A DNA stretch of 64,000 nucleotides from Neckera pumila (taxonomy: Eukaryota > Streptophyta > Bryopsida > Hypnales > Neckeraceae): assembly GCA_963969595.1 (NCBI GenBank), contig OZ018412.1, positions 27,962,339 to 28,026,338 of the forward strand. The letters are read 5' to 3'. Below the pieces are notes generated by a model that searched no databases, was not told the DNA's origin, and saw nothing but the letters and a program-made list of their open reading frames with translations. Positions 56,901 through 64,000 of the stretch are shown here, piece after piece; position 1 is the first letter of the stretch; each line of letters begins with the position of its first letter. The position numbers and the translations under genes are program-made.

Positions 56901-58162
56901 TCGTGAAGACTCTTCCTTTCTGACAGACAGCACGTTCTTATGACTGTCAGGTCGGTTTCTGACAAGAGAGACTGCACAAAGTTTTTTACTTTTGGAGTTT
57001 TGATTGGCCTCTCTGACATTCAGTTCAGTATTTTAATAATATTACTTTGACTTTCTTTGCTTGCAGGATCCTGAAGGCGGGGGGATATCTGACAGGCCAG
57101 ACGACGCCGTTGACGTATTTCACACCTTCTTTGGTGTTGCAGGTGCTCAATATTCCATTTCAGGGCCATTCTAGAGCAAAAAGCTAAAAATTTGAACCAA
57201 CATCATGTTGAACTCCGGTGCGATAACAATCTTAAATAATCGATTGCATTCATGACATCTTCAGAAGTGAGGTATATCACCTACTTCGGACAATGTTAAA
57301 GCATTTTAGCATGTGCCGATGGGTGGAGGGATAATTTTCTCCGGTCAGGGAATAGAACTAATGAAGAATTGCACTATTTTTTCTAATTATTCATCAAGTT
57401 TGGAATTAGTAAAAATTAAGGAAGTGTAGATTACAGTCCAACCTATTCTCGATATATAGACAAACTTATTTCCGAGAAGTGCAAAACTAGAATGTATTAT
57501 TAAAAGGTGTCAATGCAAAACTAGAATGTATTATTATACAGTGTATTATTTGTCACACAACAACGAAGTTGCTAAACCACATCATATTCCCCTCACAAAA
57601 ATAGGTCACCCCATATTGCACAAATGGGGCCATTGTTGGAAATAGGTGATATACCTTACAAGTTTCCAATCCTTCTCAAAGAACTACCTTGAAAACTTTT
57701 TATCTCAAAAATATTTGACATGCCACCAGGAGCCACTGATGTGCCTCCTTCATGCTCATTCTTGTTGCTTGGGCTAGTGTAAAGTTTACACCGAACAAAA
57801 CAAGGTGAACTGAATGAAAAAAATCATTTCTGCAGCAGTCAAAGTGCAGAAGTCTTTGTGATCTAAAGGGATCCTCCGAAGTTTATCTAAGGAGAGGATT
57901 TCTTTCGTCCTTTTTGCCCAACACCTCTTCTGCCATTCTTGGGTTATGTGGTATTATAGCTTGCAATATTCGTAAGTGTTATTTTGCAATTAAATCTTAC
58001 TTTTAGAATCTATGCCTACTTTCTGATTGTTTAGTGTTTTGAGCAGGGCTGTCTCTGCTGGGGTACTCTGGACTGAAGGCAATTGATCCTGCTTATGCTC
58101 TTCCAGTGGGTGTGGTGGATAGAGTATTTTACAGTCAGAAGAAACAACCGCCAGTCTCTTGA
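53921..58162 (+). CDS. RGTB1: Rab geranylgeranyl transferase beta subunit, nine exons
   Basis: This is the catalytic beta subunit of geranylgeranyl transferase type II. With the alpha subunit and REP it attaches geranylgeranyl groups to C-terminal cysteines of Rab GTPases. Exons are 53921-53980, 54331-54478, 55199-55315, 55740-55806, 56041-56189, 56330-56463, 56761-56859, 57067-57142 and 58047-58162, all with GT/AG borders. They total 966 nt, or 321 aa, the usual size. The alpha-alpha barrel repeats are clear: [99 protein letters not shown] and [20 protein letters not shown]. The zinc ligands are visible as D and C of PDVCYSWW and H of FHTFFG. The protein ends [15 protein letters not shown] plus a short tail. 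ATG 53921 ([15 protein letters not shown]) matches family starts. Intron 2 holds a repeat shared with the ARF-like gene. Confidence 0.96.
54713..54825 (+). repeat. Intronic repeat shared with the ARF-like gene
   Basis: GAGTAGGTTGCTGCTTGAAA, then AAGCGAGCCA, then ATATAGCCTCTTATAGG and GTAGCTACTTGTTTTCTG, follow the same order as the units in intron 2 of the ARF-like gene (ACTTGAAAAGCGAGGCAG at 49087). Confidence 0.6.
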
Positions 58163-58920
58163 GGTTCTATTCCAGGTTTCCTATGTAGCTAGGATAATTG
58201 AAAGAACGTTTATAGCACAGAGAAATTTTATGTTGCACCGAGGCACCCAGGCTGTTCATCCATGTAGAAATATTCAAGTACCGGTATATGTGTATTTCCG
58301 ACTTCTGGAAAGTTCGTAGTTAGTCTGAACTGCAGCATGACGGTTTGAGAATTTAGTAGGTGCCAGGTAGTAGAGATCAAATTTGTCATATCCTTCGCAC
58401 TGTTCATTCGAGGGTTGTGCTAACACCGACGAGGGGAAGTATCAATTTACTTTCAGAATTACTACTTCGAATTCTGTTTCTACAGTACTGTTCTCGCTGC
58501 AAAGTTCAGGATCTACAGTGCACTAATAATATTCGATGTTGGATTCAGTTGGTTTGACCTGGGCTTGACATTGAGAGGCGTGCTTGACCTACTTGCCTAC
58601 TTGCATCTGCTCCCACCTAGTAACGACCGACTTGGGCAGCAAAGAAGACTTGCAAACTCAACCTGAAGAGTTGACTGGTTATCCAGCTTTCTTCAGTGGA
58701 TTATGTGAGTGAAGTCTAATTGATACTATTCCCTCCACGTGGCAGGATTTGGTGAATTGCTTTTGTCTTCAATGATTTGCTTAAGAAAGTTTGTGAGCCC
58801 TTGAATTGACGGCCCTCCGTTTCACACTATGAAAAATTCTTTGTGCAAGGGTGGGTGAAGGTTCACGGAGCTGCAATGAGACCAGAGGATAACCGATTAT
58901 TCTCGGCTATTGCTTGTTCA
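58163..58920. other. 3' flank of the RGTB gene
   Basis: This should contain the 3' UTR. Short open frames without motifs are present, and no other gene is supported. Confidence 0.45.
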
Positions 58921-58924
58921 TTAG

Positions 58925-59146
58925 CCCTTGAACGCCGCCGAGGACGTTCTGCGTCCTTTGAATGACAAAGAATCTTTCCCTACAAGATAGAAGTGCAACT
59001 TTTCATCCTCGGTATTAGGAGTAAGAAGGAAAGATCTTCAACAGTTCTTTGACTTCCAATGAATGTATTAAGCTTTTTCAAAGTAGATGATGTCACACGG
59101 AATCACAATACATGATTTCCATGGCTACCGGTCCGTCCTTCAAGGG
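58925..59146 (+). mobile_element. Short TTAA-type element, subfamily C, with TTAG on both sides
   Basis: The ends are CCCTTGAACGCCGCCGAGG and GTCCTTCAAGGG. Both flanks are TTAG (58921-58924 and 59147-59150) rather than TTAA. The interior is collinear with 45063-45282 (GACAAAGAATCTTTC, TTTGACTTCCAATGAA, AAAGTAGATGATG). Confidence 0.8.
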
Positions 59147-59430
59147 TTAGCGATGTCTGAAACCTTTCTAATAGTGGCATACAGTATCTGAGTTCATCGA
59201 GGTCAGCGAAGCTTTATTTAACTGATGAAAGCGGTGCTGCTAAGGTCAAGTTTTGAAAACTTTTTTTTTTTTTTTGCAACTCTTTGAAAATCAGAATTGT
59301 CACAAGCGTCGCCATTAATTGTGTTGATGGATGCACCAGCTCTTTAGCCGCTGACAGAATGCTCCGATGAACAGTATACTGATTTATCCCTCAACTAACT
59401 TAAGCCTGTAACGTATGCTGCAGACACTGA

Positions 59431-59643
59431 GTATCCGATGCATAACAGAGAATCCTTCTATATAAGAGAGAGTTCTTTTATGTAAGATTGAAGTGTAGGT
59501 GTTCATCTTTGGAATTTTGTTTGAGAAGGGGGATCTTGCACAATAGTTTGACCTCCAATGAGTGTTCTTGTTGTTTTTTAAGCAAGTGATTCACATGCTT
59601 CTAAAAAGGATGATTTCCTCGGTGATTAGTCCAATGTTCTAGG
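59431..59643 (+). mobile_element. Short TTAA-type element, subfamily C, diverged
   Basis: ACAGAGAATCCTTCTATA, AGATTGAAGTGTAGGTGTTC, AGTTTGACCTCCAATGAG and GTCCAATGTTCTAGGG follow subfamily C in order. The left terminus is not recognisable, and the right flank is TTAC. Confidence 0.6.
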
Positions 59644-59655
59644 GTTACCGTCATG

Positions 59656-59835
59656 AACACCCATCTATTAAATCGAGTTGAATCCCTTGCTTTTTAGTAG
59701 TTAGCATAGAGTCTCCCTCCTAGCAAAGGCATGTAGCCTTGGTGTTAACATCACTAACACCCACCTTTTAAATCTAGTTGATTTCCTTGCTTTTTAGTAG
59801 TTAGCATAGGGTCTCCCTCCTAGTGGTGGTATCAC
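59656..59835 (+). repeat. Tandem duplication of about 100 bp
   Basis: AACACCCAYCT at 59656 and 59756 begins two copies that share TTGCTTTTTAGTAGTTAGCA and GGGTCTCCCTCCTAG-type sequence. Confidence 0.85.
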
Positions 59836-59970
59836 TTTCAAAATTAGAGTACTACTACAAAATCCATTTATTGTGAAAATTAGCACAATACAATAATTTT
59901 CAACGTACACTAATTTAAGACTTAGGTCAATTCGTGTCACACACACTAGTAGGATAAATCAGTTACTTCA

Positions 59971-60147
59971 ATAGGTTACACTTGGATGTGGGTCCTTTGC
60001 GTAGTGGTTTATATTTTGTTTGGCGTCTATGAGTGTATGAAATTCCCTTCTCCAGGACGAGGCACTCGGCTTTCTGCCGTTTGTCCTTATCACATTTCTG
60101 AAATAAACTCCAGGTTTCAAAAAAAAAGAAAGATAGGTTACACTTGG
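59971..60147 (+). mobile_element. SINE-like retroposon with a 15-bp target duplication
   Basis: ATAGGTTACACTTGG occurs at 59971-59985 and, unchanged, at 60133-60147. Between them lie 147 bp that begin ATGTGGGTCCTTTGCGTAGTGG, in which CTTTGCGTAGTGGTTTA resembles a Pol III A box, and end in an A-rich tail (CAAAAAAAAAGAAAG). A non-coding body, 3' A tail and perfect target duplication are the marks of LINE-driven retroposition. The target duplication shows no change, so the insertion is young. Confidence 0.85.
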
Positions 60148-61251
60148 CACTCCACTTGCAATAGCACCAGAAAAAGCGGCATTCTCTCCACCCCAACTCT
60201 AAAAAACACTCATATTTTAATTCTGTACCCACCTGAGAAAGCATTGCCAGATGCTTATCCTCATTGTTTGATCTCCCTGGCCTTTTCCAAAGGCATGGGC
60301 TTGCCCTTTTTTCTTTTGTCTTTTTCTTTTGACCCAAATGAAATTATCATTGCAATTGCCCCTTTCGTTTGAAAGAGAAACACAAAATTCATCATCCAAA
60401 TTCCTTGCAAATCAATCCCATTCTAACTTAACTTAGTCTTGACCTAATCCGATGCATTCCAGCAGATCTTTCAACAACAGTCAAGAAGCTCCCCCCAAAT
60501 TGCCCTAGTGAAGAGCATCTTCCTTCCTGTCTGTTGAACATTTATTTATTTAGTACAAATCAATATAAATCAATGCAAATTAGTATTATTATTACCACGT
60601 CATTTAACGGTCTTTAGCACGATTGGCATAGGGAACTGAAAAAGGGGTCAACTGGTCAAGTTTAAACACCGACGGACCGGCCAAAGTGAGGGAAGTTTAG
60701 CACTAACTTAATATAATTTAGCAGAAAGGAATCATTGAATTTTTGTTTTATTGCACACACTTTGGCACCGGCACCACCGGCACCACCGGCACCACCGTCA
60801 CGACTGGTTCAGTGGTTCTGGAGATTCTACAGTAGAGATTCTAGACCCTGGCTAGATTTGGCGCTGCCATCAAGGCACAAACTGAGGAGTTGTCGGGGAA
60901 TTTTTTATTTACTTTATTTTGTTTTTGTTCTTTGGTCCTTGAATTTGAAACGATTGAAGGAAGGAGCCTGGGAAATATTTTGTGAGATGATGAATTTGTC
61001 GGTTGCCCAAGACCATCGCCACTTGAGGCCTTGCCAACAGGCTCTGCAACGTTAGGCTTAGTTTTCATGGGAATTGGATCTAGAGGTCCCCATCGAGGGT
61101 GCCCACGGGCAGGGTTTTTCCAAATCTTAGAATGTTCATGTATTGGACAACCCAAGAAAAAGGAGCCGTTGGACGTCTAGAACCTCCAGCGCTATTTGCG
61201 CCTTTTGCAACCAATTTTGGATCCCGTTCAGGCCCCATGGAAATGGGCTTT
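60148..61251. other. Non-coding stretch
   Basis: A small 9-bp array (CACCACCGG-type, 60764-60799) lies here. It creates a Pro/Ala-rich open frame that I do not consider a gene. Nothing else is recognised. Confidence 0.45.
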
Positions 61252-61647
61252 TAGAGCATCGCCATCAGTTCTGCAAAACTAGACCATGGCATGAAGAAGT
61301 GGCAAGGCACTTGCCGCCCTGAGATGTGGTGGTGCACTCAACACAACTCGATGTTCCACATCAACCCCTTAAAGTCCTCGCTAAAGCTCTCCCTTTTCTT
61401 CTCACACTTCTCACCTAGCCTCCATGTCCTCCACTAAGAGCATAGTCAAAGTTGACCAAGTTGGCGTGAGTGTACTATTGCCAGCTACAAAGGCCCTTGG
61501 TTGCCAAGCAAATGTAGAAGTGACGGGACTAATGGCACACATTTTAACGTGGCATGGTGTTGGTGCGGATCCATTTTTCCTTGCGCTAGTGTGGCAAGCT
61601 TGGAATGCTGTTGCCAAGGCTTGGTATTAAGACTGGTGGCAATGCTA

Positions 61648-62050
61648 TAAGGGAGCCGACCCATTCCCGACCACCATCCCATTTCCGCTTTGTAGATTGT
61701 TCTCTTTCCAATTAGCAAGAGACAAACGGTCATTAATTATGGCACAATTTCCCATGTAGTTGTGGCGCATTATGATTGGCTACAAGATGATCAATATTGC
61801 AACTAACCCGTGGGTGGATTTGCAATCAGTCCTTGTTCGGAAATAGGGAGGTCTATATAACAAGTATAGGTTGAATAGAATCTTTAGCAAAGAAATTCAT
61901 GGTAATTATGTTATGAGAAATAAAAATCTAGAAAATTATGGGAACCTTCTTAACTCAATTTCTACATAGGGGAAAATTTCTCCCTTCAAGAACCCCGCCT
62001 TGCAGATATGTATAATTGTTTAAATGGTCAACAATGGGTCGGTTCCCTTA
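61648..62050. mobile_element. MITE of the GCCGACCCATT family, second copy
   Basis: TAAGGGAGCCGACCCATTCC at the left end is mirrored by AATGGGTCGGTTCCCTTA at the right. The interior matches 32126-32495, including TGTGGCGCATTATGATTGGC and AAATTCATGGTAATTATGTT. Confidence 0.75.
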
Positions 62051-62341
62051 AATCCGGCCTTGCTGTCATGCTTGTCTAATGCCAAAAGCTCCACACCAAC
62101 ATCCCTTCACGGTACAAGTTTTTGTCATTCTCCCTTGTCACTCCCACATTTGTTTGACAATGGAGGGCCTTTGTAGAAGGCAATTTTATACTCAAGCAAA
62201 CTTAGCCAACTTTGACTATGACCTCATATAACATTGTTAACATGGTTGATCCATTCCCCATTAAAGGAGGGATAATGCCTCACATAACATTGTTAACATG
62301 ACTAATCCATTCCCCCTTAGAGGAGGAATAATGCCTCCCTA

Positions 62342-62583
62342 CATCTTAAACTTCCTGTATGACTGACTGTCCATTTTGATTGTACAGAAGTCGTGAATTC
62401 ATATCTGTGTACCATTACCGCACTGATTTCATCTGTTAAAGACCGCCACGACTTCCGTATCATTGAACAGAAGTCACGGCGGTCTTTAACAGACGAAATC
62501 AGTGTGGTAATGGTACGCAAATATGAATTCACAACTTCCATATGACAAAAATGGACATTCAGCCATATAGGAAGTTCAAGATG
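62342..62583. mobile_element. Foldback MITE with about 115-bp arms and TA target
   Basis: CATCTTAAACTTCCT at the left end is mirrored by AGGAAGTTCAAGATG at the right, and TA flanks both sides (62340-62341 and 62584-62585). The arms meet near 62460 and contain GTGAATTCATATCTG, TACCATTACC and CTGTTAAAGACCGCC. The length is 242 bp. The TA target suggests Tc1/mariner-type mobilisation. Confidence 0.85.
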
Positions 62584-63012
62584 TAGATACCTAGGAGGAT
62601 GTTTAGTTATAATCTAAACGATACTATTGGCTAGCCCGCTGAACCTTTTGGCCGGCTTAGATCAGTGTTGTTGGACAGGTTTGTGATTCATCATTGAACT
62701 ATTGGCTATGTGTACAAAGTCAGTAGTGCGTTGCAGGTAAGTGGCAAGCTATCTAGCAACTCCAAATTGGCATGGACTTGGTAGCTACCTTATGTGTTGC
62801 AACACTAGGAGGTTCCACATTTTGAGGGGAGCAAAAAGGATCCTTCCAATGTTGGTTAACAGTGTTATGCAATGGAAGCGAATACGATTTTAATGAGTAG
62901 TTGGTGTAGAGCATGAAATGGTCACGGTACCGCCACATCTCACACAATAATAAATGCTTCACCACCAATTGTTGTTGTGATCAATTGTAGTGCAACTGTT
63001 GGCGATGCTCTA

Positions 63013-64000
63013 AAAATATACCTAGAACATCCTCAGCCCTAACAATACATTGGCCTTCCAAATGCATTTTGAACTTCTGAATGGTACATAACTAGAACTT
63101 AAAATTTGTATCATTGGAGTATGACTCCAAAACAAGCATCTAATTGGTCAAAACATTAGGATTTGGAATAGGGGAAAAACTTGAAAGGCAAGTCTCTCAA
63201 AGTGCACTTCAAATTATGGAAATAAAATTAGAACTTCAAGGAATAGTATAAATTCTTCCTCCTCGGATAGTTCTATTTTAAATATTTGAGGTTTGCATCA
63301 AATTGATTATAAAGTTTAGGTTTTGTCTAAAATCGTGAAAAATTAAGGTGATTATCAACGTGATAAACAGTTGATTTCTATATATGTAGGCAAGGTCATA
63401 ATTTGAGAGGTTATTTATCACTTGTAGGCAAGCAAAATTAATGAAACTTCATATGCAACCACATGTGTTTAGAAATCATACCCAGATAGCAAGTTTGCAA
63501 TTTTTTTCCCAAATGTTAAATTTTTTCTCAAAAAAGGTTTGACACATGCTATAATAAAAACTTTTGGTAAGATTCTTTTTTCCCATATAATTCTTATTTG
63601 TAAAAACAAACTTCCAAAAACAATTCAACATCTATTTTTATAAATGTCTTCAATAAAGTTGCTACTTGGTAACAATAGTACTTCTACATGAACCTTGAAG
63701 ACAAACGAGCTTTTCTCCAAGACATGTTTTATCAACACCATTTGGATTGTCACTCAAGCAACGTACATATAATAGTTTTTTTGAAGAATATCTGCAACAT
63801 ATTCATTAGATGACATTTTGAGGGGCTAAAGGGTTGTGAGTTCCTCCAAGTTCCCGGACTGTGGGAACTTTGCTGCAGTAGTTGGTTGACGTGGTACAAC
63901 AATTGTGACTTTTAGAAATTAATTTTTAAGTAGAATTCTAATTTTTTTTTCAAATTTTTCAAATTTTTAAATTAAAATTTTATTAATTAAATATTCTGGT
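63013..64000. other. Non-coding stretch
   Basis: AT-rich DNA. I see no gene, RNA gene or clear repeat here. Confidence 0.4.

Larger units (their letters stand above)
61254..63010. mobile_element. TIR element with GAGCATCGCCATCAGT ends, 1.76 kb
   Basis: GAGCATCGCCATCAGT at the left end is mirrored by ACTGTTGGCGATGCTC at the right. The inverted repeats extend outward as TTTTA / TAAAA, so the target duplication cannot be separated from the TIR. GAGCATC-type termini recall plant PIF/Harbinger MITEs. The interior carries two nested MITEs (61648-62050 and 62342-62583) and a 56-bp tandem duplication (62227-62338). No transposase frame is present. Confidence 0.7.

Noticed and set aside
60735..61055. 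106-codon frame with a Pro/Ala stretch
   Set aside because: The stretch comes from a 9-bp CACCACCGG array; no domain or gene structure.

Overview
The window looks like nuclear DNA of a land plant. Two host genes carry spliceosomal introns with GT/AG borders and have plant-like products. The mobile elements (CACTA with CACTACAAGAAAA ends, a Stowaway-like MITE, tRNA-type SINE heads, many foldback MITEs) are those of plant genomes. I cannot place the lineage more closely. Host genes are sparse, and most of the sequence is AT-rich, nested transposon debris.

Layout. 1-2425: AT-rich non-coding DNA with a cut TTAA-type element and a GTTT microsatellite. 2426-20347: one large CACTA (En/Spm) transposon of 17,922 bp, with 13-bp terminal inverted repeats and a perfect 3-bp target duplication (TTG). 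It carries two divergent genes. On the minus strand is a TNP2-type transposase in three exons, intact except for one in-frame TGA. On the plus strand is a TNP1-like accessory protein with a Transposase_24-like region near the start and a Transposase_23-like region at the end. A reading frame for an FCP1/NIF-like HAD phosphatase domain lies inside one intron of the plus-strand gene and is open from the preceding exon. Spliced, the gene gives a 741-residue transposon protein; with that intron kept, it gives a 905-residue fusion. The catalytic aspartates of the HAD motif are replaced. A 96-bp tandem array lies between the two genes, and GACT/AGTC motifs fill the non-coding parts.

20351-47400: a mosaic of short non-autonomous elements. 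The main family is bounded by TTAA and CCC(C)T...A(G)GGG ends, the hallmark of piggyBac-like elements. It falls into several subfamilies, some nested, and one pair is arranged head to head as a 1.85-kb palindrome. Other families have CATTAGATGAG ends, TAAGGTGGGTACACCC ends, GCCGACCCATT ends, GAGCATYGCCA ends, and long-arm foldbacks. One foldback resembles a miRNA precursor.

47419-49677: an ARF/ARL-family small GTPase gene in three exons (204 aa), with a tandem duplication of its 3' end. 51473-53277: two further TTAA-type elements. 53921-58162: the beta subunit of Rab geranylgeranyl transferase (RGTB) in nine exons (321 aa). An 11-bp GTCGA-type tandem array lies just upstream of its start. 58163-64000: non-coding DNA with small TTAA-type elements, a SINE insertion with a 15-bp target duplication, and a 1.76-kb TIR element holding two nested MITEs.

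The two host genes both belong to small-GTPase biology (an ARF-type GTPase and the enzyme that prenylates Rab GTPases). I see nothing that makes their proximity more than chance. All exon borders were read by eye from splice signals and family conservation, with no transcript evidence.
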